The position numbers and the translations under genes are program-made. Under the pieces are notes generated by a model. The model saw only the letters and a list, made by a program, of their open reading frames with translations, ran no database searches and was not told the DNA's origin. A DNA stretch of 64,000 nt. Source: Ananas comosus. Its lineage: Eukaryota; Streptophyta; Magnoliopsida; Poales; Bromeliaceae. The stretch lies in assembly GCF_001540865.1 (NCBI RefSeq), contig NW_017893356.1, forward strand, positions 20,073 to 84,072, given 5' to 3'. This document shows positions 26,223 through 37,224 of the stretch, one piece after another; within the stretch, counting starts at the first letter, position 1, and every line of letters starts with the position of its first letter.

Positions 26223-26870
26223 ATCTCCACCTTGATAGCAAAATCACCGCTCCTCATCTCCGCGCCAATCATGTGCTTTTATCCTTCACTCAACTTGAAG
26301 CCTAAAGAAGTTAGGCTCCAATTCAACTTCTCTACTTGTACTGGCTTCGTGAGCATATCAGCTACATTCTTATGAGTGCCAACTTTCGACACCCTCACTT
26401 TGCCATGTTTAATGACATCTCGAATGTAATGATATTTTGCATATCAATATGTTTAGTTCTTTTATAATAAACTGAATTTTTAGCTAAACATATTGCACTC
26501 ATTCTATCACATAATAAACACATGGTTTAAAATTCATACCAAGCTCTTTCATCAAACCTTAAAGCTACACCGCCTCCTTGGTTGCCTCAGTAAGTGCCAC
26601 GTACTCAGCCTCCGTGGTTGACAAAGCCACCGTTACTTGAAGCTTAGACATCCAACTAATTAGACCATTTTCATATTCAAATACAAAGCCCGTTGTAGAT
26701 CTTCTCTTGTCAAGATCACTGGCAAAGTTACCATCAACATAACCATGCATTGGTCTTCAGTTTTTGTCATACATGATTGCATAATCACTTGTACCTCTCA
26801 AATAATAAAGAACCTATTTTGCCACCTCCCAATGCACCTTTTCGAGATTTGCCATAAACCAGCTTAAATT
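26223..26870 (-). pseudogene. Ty1/copia RNase H remnant
   Basis: Minus strand: [20 protein letters not shown] (26690-26750), then [20 protein letters not shown], the AKNSVYYKRTKHID stretch and VGTHKNVADMLTKPV, the usual C-terminal order of a copia polyprotein. Frame changes occur near 26400 and 26520, and the RT upstream is lost where a fold-back fragment begins. It is a different element from the copia copy at 12088-16097. Confidence 0.85.
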
Positions 26871-26872
26871 AT

Positions 26873-27160
26873 GTTATTTAATGCAATATTCTATACAATC
26901 CGGCTAGAGCGCATGTAGAAGCATGCAAGCCTCCGCGCTTCTAAATTATATTTGATGATAGGATATCTAAATCGATCTCTGTCAGATATGATCTACAATA
27001 TTCTTTGTATCTAGAAATGAAATTTCATAAACTTTCGACTTCATTCATCTATTGAATGATCAACCTCAAAATAAAAAGCTAAAAATAAAAATCTCATAAA
27101 AAATAGTAGTAAAAGAATTAAATTTTACCTGATTTAAGTTGTTCTAAATGTTTTTAGGGA
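26873..27160. mobile_element. Half of a fold-back element
   Basis: Shares GTTATTTAATGCAATATTC, GGCTAGAG and AGCCTCCGCGCTTC with the left arm of the element at 34666-35146, and AAATTTCATAA-type sequence further in. The matching right arm is absent; the sequence changes near 27160. Noncoding. Confidence 0.7.
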
Positions 27161-28181
27161 AAGATAGAATGCTACCCATTTTGTTTATGTTTTTTTAAAA
27201 AAGAAACTTAGCTGAAAATATAAATCAACCAAGCACCAATCACCAACTCCTTTGACACTTGCGCTAGAGACGATTCATAATTATTCTATATTTTTAAAAT
27301 TACAAACACGTTACATTAGTAATTAAAATAATAAAATGCTCGTGCTGTCGATGAGCATAAAAAGAAAATTTTGGACTTTGAGCCCTGCTAACTTTCGCTA
27401 GTTTAAGGTAAACTTCTACATTGGAACCTGCTTTGAGCTTTATGGAAAGGAGATTAGTGTATGTTGAGTTTCTCTGTTCACCTCCGTACTCTGCTCTGAT
27501 TTTGGTTGGGTTTTTTTTTTCCCTTGTAGTTCTTTTGTAAACATGTGTTTAAATTTTTAATTTCAATAGTTATAGTATCTAAACTTTATCAAATAGTTCA
27601 ATAGAACTCTCTTCCATCGAAGTTACTAGCCACACGGCAGTTTTGATCACATGACATGCGCATAATCTTGTAAGACTCCAAAATATAAAGAAACATTTTT
27701 TTCTTTTAAGTTTGAACATACTTTTAGTTTTTTTTTTTCCCTTTAATATGTTAGAATATATAGAAAAATAAATTTTATTATGTTTTAAAGCTTATAAGAT
27801 TTTATATCCAAGACGAACGAATAAAACAATTGTATAATTAGTAAATTTTTTTTTTTGACTAAAATAATTAGTAAATTCAATTGAAGAAAGCGGCTAATTA
27901 AACTATTAGATAAAGTTTAGGGGTATAGGCATTTGCTTACAAAGTTAAAGTCATCTCTTGTATTTGTTCCTTTTTGAAAAAACGAAAAAAAAAATTAGTC
28001 CTCAGGTTTCTTAACACTTTAAACTAACGTCTAATAGCTCTATATTGTACTAACCAGAAGCTTGAGACACAAGCTTCAAACTTAAGATATAAGATACCAC
28101 ACAAACACGAATCTCTGACAATATATGGTCGTCACTTCCAACTTTATGGTCGTCGCTCAGCATCTAACCACTAGACCACTT
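27161..28181. other. AT-rich intergenic sequence, nothing recognised
   Basis: Poly-T and poly-A runs, no long ORF and no known motif. Its last 20 bp form the left arm of a short hairpin with the beginning of segment X (about 28162-28199; CCACTAGACCACT against AGTGGTCCAGTGG). Confidence 0.4.
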
Positions 28182-28522
28182 TAGTGGTCCAGTGGTTTAG
28201 ATTTTGGTTGACGTTTATACTAACTATTAGCTGATTTAAAAAAGTAAACAAACGCATATTTATGGTGGAATAGAAGAGATCCTAATCTCCAAATCATCTT
28301 ATAAAAACCATTGTCATTTTATCCCTTGCTTAGTAAGCAAACTAGGCAATACTGTTTGGGACCAGATCTAAATAGAATTCAGTTGAGTTCAAATGGTGAG
28401 AGTTCAATTGTTTGGAAATACTGACAGTACTATTGACAACCAACTTGATTGTGGAGATAACAGCAAATGCATTCTAATCATCGGACCTGAAATTATCAGA
28501 ATTGAACCGGTCTTATTCATAC
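28182..28522. repeat. Duplicated segment X, copy 2 (empty-site allele)
   Basis: Copy of 21290-21631. It ends TTATTCATAC and continues without interruption into segment Y. The CATAC at 28518-28522 is the single, unduplicated target for the LTR seen at 21632. Confidence 0.85.
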
Positions 28523-29158
28523 AGTGAGAAATTGTACTGAATGTTTCAAAATAAATTAAAAAGTCTCATTAACTAACGTCTACAATCAATAGAATCCGAG
28601 AAATTAGAACCCAAGTTCTGCGAAAACACCGAACTAGTCGAATGAAAACATATCTGTCCAAACTCAGCAGGACGTGTTGAGAACACTGATAAAAGCATCA
28701 GATTGGAGGGCAAATGCATCATTTTTAGCTGCACAAAAGTTTAAGAATGCTACCAACTGCTGGTAAGCCTAATTTTTCAAAAACTTGCAGCATCTTCTTG
28801 CTTTACAGACCAAACAATGGGTAAATTGCACCACTAGTTCCTGAACTTTCAGCTAAGTTTCCTTTCGATTCTCACACTTACAATTTCGATAATAGAGCCC
28901 ATAGGCTCTTAAGAGAGTTTCCTTTGCCACAATGCATATTTATTACTGAGGGTGAACGTTTGCCTGCACCTAATGCATCTGTATGTTTACACGCTATATA
29001 TTTATCTATTCTCTATTCTATTTAGTTCGTACTATATATTACTCTATATATTTATCTATTCTTTATTCTATTTAGTTCTTACTATATATTGAGTACTAAT
29101 CTTTTTACTGCTTAAAATTTAGACACTTAAAAATGAAAGAACCAATTCTATGAAGAAT
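28523..29158. repeat. Duplicated segment Y, copy 1
   Basis: Nearly identical by eye to 29864-30497 over about 635 bp. Includes a tandem pair of about 54 bp (TATCTATTCT...CTATTTAGTTC, around 28990-29095). After 29158 the two copies diverge at once. No gene is visible. 29159-29483 is unique AT-rich sequence ending at an N. Confidence 0.85.
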
Positions 29159-29863
29159 AGATAAATATATAGAGTAATATATAATAGATTTGAGTCAGTT
29201 TGCGAGATGTTGAAAATTAGTTTTAAAAAAAGTTTGATTTTAATAAAAAAGTCTTTAATGAAAAAGTCTTACATCCGGTTTGCCCCGGTATCTTAGTAAA
29301 CCGATGATCACTAACACTCGGTTCATCAGAAAACCTGCCCATGAAAAATAAAGATGCGGGTTCGGTGATTTGAAAGTTATGTTAAAATAAACTCATACAG
29401 TCAAAATTAGTTATTAAATAACATTGAAGATAAAACCTCATGTGAAGCAAGCAGGATGCATATATAATGATATTTAAGATGACNTCACGCCCTCTTTGTT
29501 GTTGATTTTACAGAGCCTTCCACCGCGGGAAAGGTTAGGGTTCCTGGCGAGGGGTCAACGGCTAGCTAGAGCTTTCTCGATGATAATAGATGACCTCTAC
29601 CAATTTATTGTGATGTAGCTCAGTGTTGTATACTGAGAGTATGTAGAATGTATTTTGTTTTCTTTACATTGTAATAAGGTTCTGGGTTGTATGAGTTTTA
29701 AACTTTTAGTTGTGCTCTGATTACTTAATTAAGTTATGATCTTTTTGCTAAATTATTCATTCTCTTTGTAGACGCCTGGTGTACACTGTAATTGTTTGAT
29801 GTACATGGCGGGTTTGTGCGCGTCACTGTGAGCTTCCGCTGAAGTCCAGGGCGTGACACGCAC

Positions 29864-30497
29864 AGTGAGAAATTGTACCGAATGTTCCAAAATAAATTAA
29901 AATCTCATTAACTAACGTCTACAATCAATAGAATCAGAGAAATTAGAACCCAAATTCTGCGAAAACACCGAACTAGTCGAACGAAAACATATCTGTCCAA
30001 ACTCAGCAGGACATGTTGAGAACACTGATAAAAGCATAAGATTGGAGGGCAAATGCATCATTTTTAGTTGCACAAATGTTTAAGAATGCTACCAACTGCT
30101 GGTAAGCCTAATTTTTCAAAAACTTGCAGCATCTTCTTGCTTTACAAACCAAACAATGGGTAAATTGCATCACTAGTTCCTGACCTTTCAGCTAAGTTTC
30201 CTTTTGATTCTCAGACTTATAATTTCGATAATAGAGCCCATAGGCTCTTAAGAGAGTTTCCTTTGCCACAATGCATATTTATTACCGAGGGTGAACGTTT
30301 GCCTGCACCTAATGCATCTGTATGTTTACACGCTTTATATTTATCTATTCTCCATTCTATTTAGTTCTTACTATATATTACTCTATATATTTATCTATTC
30401 TTTATTCTATTTAGTTCTTACTATATATTGAGTACTAATCTTTTTATTGCTTAAAATTTAGACACTTAAAAATGAAAGAACCAATTCTATGAAGAAT
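29864..30497. repeat. Duplicated segment Y, copy 2
   Basis: Follows the family-B LTR end (29858) and its target copy CGCAC. Matches 28523-29158 with scattered single-base differences. Together with segment X it defines an empty/filled site pair. 30498-30674 to its right holds nothing recognisable. Confidence 0.85.
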
Positions 30498-30674
30498 CAG
30501 TAGAATTTATAGTGTACATACGTTGGACGAACGAAAGTGTACTCCAAAATAGAAGTTACAATAAATTACTCAAATAAAATTGTATTGAAAGTTTAGTGAC
30601 TTGCACGTAGAAATAAAAAGTACTCGTCCAAAAGACTACTTGGCTCACAATCACTGGTAGCCAAATGATTCTAT

Positions 30675-31782
30675 GGCCCCGTTTGGCCTACATTCTGAAG
30701 AAGTGATTTCTGAAAAAATAATTTTGGTTTGAAAAAGTAATTTTGGTTAAAAGTTGTATAGGGTTTGACTGAGTTTAGATAAAAACGATTTTTTTGAAAT
30801 AATTTTATAAAAATGTTTAGCAAAAATTTTTTGATGTTTGCATAAAGTAATATTTTTATTATTTTAAAATAACTTAAAGTCTAAATATAAATTTGAATTA
30901 AAATTAAAATTTTTAAATTTCAAAATTGTACAAAATTTAAAATTTGATATTTTAATTTAAAAAATAATTTTTAAAATTTCAAAATTTAAAATTTGAATTT
31001 TTTCAATTTTAATTTTAATTTTAATTTTCAAAGTTTAAATTTAAAATTTACTATTTAAAATTTAAAACCCAAAATTTAAAATATTAAAATAAAAAATTTA
31101 AAATTTAAAATAAAATTTAAATTAATTTTGAAATTTAAAACATAAAATATAAAATGTTAATTTTAAAAATTTGAAATTTATAATTTGAAGTCAAACTAGT
31201 AATTTGAATTTTTAAATTTTTAAATTTAAATTTTAAATTTATCTTGAATTTGAAATTTGAAATTTAAAATTTTAAATTTTAAAATCTAAAATTTGAGATT
31301 TGAAAATTAAAATTAAAATTTAAAATTAAAGTTTAAAATCTAGATTTTAAATTTTAGACTTGAAAAGTTGAAATTTAAAAATTTAANAAATTTTAAATTT
31401 TAAATTTTAAAATCTAAAATTTGAGATTTGAAAATTAAAATTAAAATTTAAAATTAAAGTTTAAAATCTAGATTTTAAATTTTAGACTTGAAAAGTTGAA
31501 ATTTAAAAATTTAATATGAATTTATAATTTAAAAATTAGAATGAAACTTAAATTTAAATATTGAATCTAAAATTAAAAAAAAAATTAAAGTTTGAATTCA
31601 AAATTAAAATCAGATTTCAAAAATAATTTTTTTCTGCTTTTGATTCTAGAACTTTCAAAATTAATTTTCTAATTCTAAAAAACAGAATCAAATTTTACAA
31701 CTCCCATTGTCGAACGCTCTACTGAGTCTAAAAGCGATTCCGAGCCTAAAATCACTTCTAAAATGCTAGGCTAAACAAGGCC
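30675..31782. mobile_element. TIR element GGCCCCGTTTGG type, AT-rich interior
   Basis: Left end GGCCCCGTTTGGCCTA; right end TAGGCTAAACAAGGCC, its approximate reverse complement. TAT is present on both sides (30672-30674 and 31783-31785). The inner flanks AGAAGTGATTTCTG and CACTTCT are also inverted. The interior is almost wholly A/T with AAATTTAAAATT motifs and no ORF, typical of a nonautonomous plant DNA transposon. An N at 31387 lies between two identical 120-bp copies, so true length is probably about 980 bp. Confidence 0.78.
31267..31514. repeat. 120-bp duplication around an assembly N
   Basis: 31267-31386 and 31395-31514 read the same base for base by eye, on either side of a single N at 31387. 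This is what an unmerged contig overlap looks like rather than a biological tandem repeat. Confidence 0.85.
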
Positions 31783-33083
31783 TATGTGAAACAAGCTTAT
31801 CGCACACTCACAGTGATGAGGTTGTCTTTGACAACCCATTCATTGCGCAATTTATTTTCTTTTCCATAAGAACATTCACATTGCATACTGTACAAAATTT
31901 CAGATAATTATAAAGCTAAATTTCACGGACAAGACCATTTTCATTTGGAATCTGTCCCATTTACATTCTAACACTTCTCAAACCAGTTTATTGTTAAGTA
32001 GACAAAACTTACAATCATTTTTCTTCTCCCCTTGAACATATCTGTGGACGAATTTCAATGACAAAAGTATAGCTTGATACAAACATATGTGGACGAATCT
32101 CAATGACAAAAGTAGAGCTTGATACAAAAGGAGAAGATAAGAAAGAATTTAAAAGAATCCTGAATCTTAAACCAGAATAGAAAGAAGGAAGATAAAATTA
32201 ATAAAACTTGAAACTAGATAAGGATTTTGATGCCAGCCCCACAACATCTTCAAGTTGAAAATTAACTAATATGATGTTCATGGGCATAAAACTAAGTAAA
32301 CAAACCCAGAAAACAAAACTGAACAAAAACATGAAAGAAAGAACTAGCATAAAAGTAATCAATCTTCCACTGCATGAAGCCTACCATCCAACAATCCAAG
32401 CTCCATTCCAACACACAATCACAAGAAGGATTGGAGGGATTTGCCTTCTACACCGACCAAAATCAGTTGGCTATACCGGAAACTCTTACTGAGTGTGTGG
32501 AAGAGTCAAGGAGGGTCGACCACTAATGGACATTTCTCAAACTAATAATCAATCAAGATTACAGTTCATCTGTGAAAGAGCTGACGCATAATAGTTTTGC
32601 TACTAATGCCTAGGCAACAAAAGTGGAAAAATTTGCCGAAATGCACAGCATTCATTTCCAATTTGTTACCATACGTTTAATTGTCTGAATCAGCGACTTT
32701 TCTCTATTTCCAGTATTCTTTTCTTTTCCCATAATTATCATATGTTGTATTCATTTTTGTCCTATCTGCTTACTACTATAAACAAATGCTAAACTCATGG
32801 TACTAACACGTTTAAAAGATCTTCGAACAAAACTGATAAATCGAAACAAATATTGACAAAAATAAAATTCACCAAGCAACACATGGACACTGAAACGCCG
32901 TCGGAAATAAGCAATTTGGTTGATTCATTCATTTTTCTACAATATATAGAAAGCGATTCCGTCTTGTATTTGGACCGAACACAGATTTTTCAAAATTAGC
33001 GGACAAACAGGCACATAACAGGTAGAGGAAAAGCTCAAGAAACAAACAGAGAGAAGGATTACCACCTCCTACACTAGTTTAAC
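31783..33083. other. Intergenic sequence downstream of the HPt gene
   Basis: No ORF with a recognisable domain. The 73-codon frame at 32271 has no supporting features. The part nearest 33083 presumably holds the HPt 3' UTR and polyadenylation site, but I cannot place either. A CATATGTGGACGAAT-like phrase is repeated near 32040 and 32090. Confidence 0.4.
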
Positions 33084-35930
33084 TTAATCCTTGCTCATTA
33101 TTGGCACGGCCCCCCCGGCTGCAAGAATCTGCTGCTCCAGCTATAATCCGCCCAGAAGGAAAAATTGAACCAAATTTAGCAGTTTGCAATCGTTTAGAGA
33201 CAAAAGTACTCAACATTAAGGGTAAAATTGTATAGAATAGCCCTGACGACGGCTTGATTTGAAATAACTAAAGAATCTTTGAAAATTTTAATTCCTGCCT
33301 AACTTTCAAGTTAAATAATGGGAAAACACTTTCAATTAGTCTAATTTAAAACACTTTCAATTAATCTAATTTGTGTAATTTTATGGATCTTCTGTTAAAT
33401 AATTTGGATTTGACATTTGCTTTACAGAAATGTAGCCACAAAAATCACGAGAGAGGCTTGAATCAAGTCCAAAAAAGCAAACAAAGCATCCAAATGATGT
33501 TATAGAAGAGCCAACAAATTACTCAAACAAATGAAGTAACAAGCTAGGCAGTAAATTAATTTTAGGGAAAACTTCAAAAACCCCCCCTGTGGTTTCACAC
33601 TTTTTCATTTTAGTGCCCTATAGTTTAAAGTGTATCAAGTTAGTACCCTGTGGTTTTTCACTTTATCACTTTAGTACTCTGTGATTTCGCACTTTATCAC
33701 TTTAGTACCCTATGGTTTTAATTTTGTATCAAGTTTGTACCCTGTGATTTTTAAACCACAGTGTACTAAAGTGATAAAGTGCGAAACCACAGGGTACTAA
33801 AGTAATAAAGTGCAAAACCACAGGTACTAACTTGATACACTTTAAACCACAGGGTACTAAAGTGATAAAGTGCGAAACCACAGGGTACTAATTTGATACA
33901 TTTTAAACCACAGGGTACTAAAGTGAAAAAAAGTGAAACCACAAGGGAGGTTTTTGAAGTTTTCCCTTAATTTTATAGTCCAGGTCAGTTCTATACATTT
34001 TTATCTAACATTAATAAATGGCATTTCCTTACCCTGAATAGAGCGTCAAGCTTGTTCTTCACAAGGTAACACTCTTGCCTGACTTGCTGCAAACAACCGA
34101 GACATCTGCATAAGGGTTTGGGTTTTCTTGTAAGAAAATATTGGACATCGGAGTTTTTACGAGGACTAACTTAATTAACGTGGTTGGTCCAAAGAAGGAT
34201 TTGTTAAACACAAGAATTGGGAGCTTACCCCTCTAGGTTATTCTCGTCACAGCAACTTCGAAAAGCAAGACAGACATTTTTAACCCTTTGAGCACCAATG
34301 CTGTATTAACGAGACATCGAAGTCTTCAGTAATTGATCAAAACCACTTTCTCTCTTAAATATATTTACTAACTTAGCATACAGAAAACAAATTGTGAATA
34401 AAGGGGAGAAAAGAATATAATAATTGGGCATGGTCCAATTGAAATCTGCTCCCAAAACGAAAGATGATGCTAAATTCTAGTATGACATAAGATAATATGA
34501 ACCTTACCTGAATAATGCCGCACTTTGGAACATGTATTTGAAGCTCAAAAATTTTGATTTTACTACCGAATCTTACAATATACTTAATCTCCTTATGTTC
34601 CAATTAGCATTTTATTGTATTTCTAACATTTTCCAAAGAATATGTTGCATCCTAATATAATATTCTGTTATTTAATGCAATATTCCAAAGAATCTGGCTA
34701 GAGTACATGCAGAGGCACAAAAGCCTCCGCGCTTCGAAATTATTTTGATGATTAGACATCTTATTGATCTCCATTAGGCATGTTTGTATCTACAAACCAA
34801 ATTTCATGAATCTGCAACATCATTTATCTAATGAATGAACAATCTGAAATGAAAAGCGGAAAATGAAAATCTCATAAAAAACAGTAGTATAAGTCTTAAA
34901 TTTCACTTGATTTAAATTGTTCTATACTGTTAAGCTTGCAAAAACGGCACATCAGTTATTAAAATAAACAATTTTGAGAACTTTTAATCACTAAGCAAAT
35001 GATGTTGAAAAATCATGAAATTTTGGATTTTAGATCATTCCTAGAGTGTAGATTATGTCTAATAAGCGGATCGTCAATTCAGATGTCCCACCGTCAAAAA
35101 TAATTTGAAAATACGAAGGCCTCCGTACTTCCAAAACTACTCTATCTTAGACTTAGGATTTGAAGTGCAAATAGTTAAACTCTAACAGAATTTGACAAAA
35201 GCTTTTAAGCATGTTCTAGCAAAAACAAAATGAATAATAGGTAGGCAGTAAAATCAACTTAAGTCCAGATACCCATATCTAATGCCCTAAAATTCAGGTA
35301 TGGTTCACACATTTTCACCTGGATATGTAGGCCGAGGCATATTTTTATAAAAAATGAATGTAATAAGAACTAAGAGGGGATAACTTTGCTAAAAATGGGG
35401 GATGATGTAAAACTAAACCTGGCACTGCTTCCCTTAAGCTGGTGGACATGTGCATCAACCTTCCTGAAATCCACAATCTGCTGATCCCTTCAGACAGAAA
35501 ACAGAGACAAATATGATAAAACCCACCCACCGAAAAAATCAAAATCCTGTAAAAAATTTACACGGCAGAGAGAAAAGAACTAGAAAATTTTAAGATCAAA
35601 TCAACTCACAGGGTCCTGCTGAGTTCGTTGAGAAGCCTCTCAGAGTCCTCAAAAAAAAGAGAGACAACTTCAGAAACAAAGTTAGGGTTGTTCTCATCCT
35701 GCAGATGCTGCAGTTCTGTGAACTGGGCATCCAGAAACCCCTTCCCATCCACACCACCAAAAATTTTAAAAAATCCACAGAAAAGAAAAAAAAAATCAAA
35801 CATGAGATCATAGAAAATAGAAACAATGGAGATTTTTTTTTTTCTTGAGTTAGGGGTTCTTGATAGATACCTCATGGTAAAGTGCTGAGGTGAAATCAAC
35901 ATACCTCCTCTGTAATCGGCTCACCTCCAT
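33084..35930 (-). CDS. AHP: Histidine-containing phosphotransfer protein (cytokinin phosphorelay), 6 exons, 153 aa
   Basis: HPt shuttle proteins take phosphate from hybrid sensor kinases (cytokinin receptors) and pass it to response regulators, moving between cytosol and nucleus. Exons on the minus strand: 35930-35871, 35740-35610, 35487-35419, 34300-34229, 34105-34033, 33140-33084. All introns are GT-AG, the phases join, and the total is 462 nt including TAA. The N-terminus is [13 protein letters not shown]. Family motifs follow: [15 protein letters not shown] (exon 2), [17 protein letters not shown], then [11 protein letters not shown] in exon 3 with the phosphorylatable His at residue 79 and Lys82/Gly83 present, GAQRVKN (exon 4), [16 protein letters not shown] (exons 5-6). 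Length and exon layout fit plant AHPs and the active site is intact, so this is an authentic HPt rather than a pseudo-HPt. Fold-back elements occupy introns 3 and 5. Exact orthology within the AHP family is not resolved. Confidence 0.95.
33565..33966. mobile_element. Palindromic MITE in HPt intron 5, TTA target duplication
   Basis: Begins GGGAAAACTTCAAAAACC and ends GGTTTTTGAAGTTTTCCC, perfect inverted ends. TTA lies on both sides (33562-33564, 33967-33969), the 3-bp duplication of PIF/Harbinger-type elements. Each arm is itself made of repeats of ACCACAGGGTACTAAAGTGA-like units, so the whole can fold into one long hairpin. It lies inside intron 33141-34032 and would be present in the HPt pre-mRNA. 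Confidence 0.9.
34666..35146. mobile_element. Fold-back element in HPt intron 3
   Basis: Left arm GGCTAGAGTACATGCAGAGG...AGCCTCCGCGCTTC; right arm, as reverse complement, AGATAGAGTAG...ACGGAGGCCTTCGTA, with CATGATTTTTCAACATCATT in both arms. Same family as 10119-10634. The arms have diverged more than those of the 33565 element, implying an older insertion. It lies in intron 34301-35418 and leaves the exons intact. Confidence 0.78.
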
Positions 35931-36040
35931 CTCTAAGCCCCAAAGTCTTTAGAAGCCTTTTCTCGAAGGACATGAGAAGATGAAAGACAAGCTTTTATTT
36001 GAAGAAAAGGAAAGTCATAGTTTTCGGAGAAATTCTATTG

Positions 36041-36048
36041 TATATAAT
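36041..36048 (-). promoter_or_regulatory. Possible TATA box of the HPt gene
   Basis: ATTATATA on the minus strand, about 110 bp before the ATG at 35930, in AT-rich sequence with no upstream ATG between. A plausible TATA box by position only; no transcript evidence. Confidence 0.35.
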
Positions 36049-36479
36049 GAATTAACGATAATGAATTCCCAGCCATAATTAGTTAATTTGGATTGGCCAA
36101 AAATTCAGTACAGATATAATACGAATAAAATTTGTATCTTAATTTTAAAATTTATTGAAAAATATGGCTATAAAATAAATTCGTCAATTATTCGGATACG
36201 TGGTTTATACAAATAGTATACGTTCACCAATTAAAAATTTGGGATAAAAAATTCGGCTATTAATTTTTTTTTTTTCCTCTAGATTTATGCTATTAGCATA
36301 AATACNAAAAAAAAAATAAATTAGACGAATTAAAATACCAAGAAATAAAAATATAAGAATTCTTAATACTCATAAATACTAGCAAACTATATTATACCCC
36401 ATAATTCGGCACTTCACATGCAGATAATAGCAAATATTAACTCCACTCTTAATCATGGAAAATATGAATTTGTTGTTTT
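36049..36479. other. AT-rich sequence upstream of the HPt gene
   Basis: Very A/T-rich with a single N at 36306 inside an A-run. Probably includes HPt promoter sequence; no specific element recognised beyond the TATA candidate. 36766-37224 on the other side of the GC-rich island is similar and holds nothing else I can name. Confidence 0.4.
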
Positions 36480-36765
36480 GTACCAGATGAGTGGGCGTGC
36501 GATAGTGGAACAGCGGAACTCGAAACCAGATGGCGAGTGGCAGCGCTCGGTCTCGCGGGGGCTTCCGATGGCAAGCGGCGAGCGGCGGGCGTGGTTCCGA
36601 ACTTCCGATGCTCGATCTCGCGGAGGGTTTCTATGGCGACTAGCGAGCGGTGCCCGTCCGGAGTGGTTCCGAAGAATCGGAACTTCCAATGCTCGGCCTC
36701 GCTGGGCGTTCCGATGGCGAGCGGTGCGCGGCCCGGCGCGAGGATGGTTCCAAAGAACCAGATCT
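36480..36765. repeat. GC-rich minisatellite-like island, ~3 degenerate ~85-bp units
   Basis: Units share GGTTCCGA, ATGCTCG-CTCGC and TTCCGATGGCGAGCGG in the same order, starting near 36490, 36590 and 36660. High GC in strongly AT-rich surroundings. Every frame on both strands is open because of the repeat composition; I do not regard any as a gene. It ends in GGTTCC near 36750. Confidence 0.65.
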
Positions 36766-37224
36766 TTGTTGTATTTTTCAAACATAATTTATTTTTAGTT
36801 AGTTAATTGAGAGATAATAGATATTATAAAATTTTAAAATATACAATAAAAATTTACAATAAAAATTATATTTTATAATTTATATGTTATATTATATTAG
36901 AAAATATCTACAATATCCTATATTATTTTTATATTTTTGAATTCTAATAAATTTAAAATTTAAAGTATATTGTCTATGCTACTTATAAAAGTGTGAGTTT
37001 TAAATTTTTTTCCTCTTCCCAAAAATGTCTTTACTCTTTTACTAATATTTTCATATCCAATAATTTTCAACCAATTATTTCAAATAATTCACTAAATAAT
37101 AATTTATTCTCAAATAAGGATATTAATTTTTTGTCATTAGATCTTATCTAACGATTGAAAAAAAAAAGTATTTGTCACTTTTGTAACAATGCCATGCCCC
37201 GGGGCCTAAAACAGTAACTTTTCA

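Larger units (their letters stand above)
21632..29858 (+). mobile_element. Family-B LTR, interrupted by a misplaced contig (24488-29483)
   Basis: Starts TGTAATACACTGAATTG at 21632 and proceeds through the GTACCGGTAC pair (21963-21998), CT-rich tract, family core and CTCCGGAG (24012-24019) to a (TA)n run and an N at 24487. The missing 3' part reappears after the next N: 29485-29858 has the CACGCCCTCTTTGTTG block and ends AGGGCGTGACA. Flanks are CGTAC (21627-21631) and CGCAC (29859-29863), and the unoccupied counterpart at 28518-28522 reads CATAC. So the two halves are one LTR and what lies between the Ns does not belong inside it. Confidence 0.8.

Noticed and set aside
35596..35902. Single-exon ORFs over HPt exon 2
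   Set aside because: They read through intron 1; the spliced model starting at 35930 gives the family N-terminus and proper splice sites.
36418..36806. Arg/Trp-rich ORFs on both strands
   Set aside because: Produced by the GC-rich minisatellite; all frames open, no domain.
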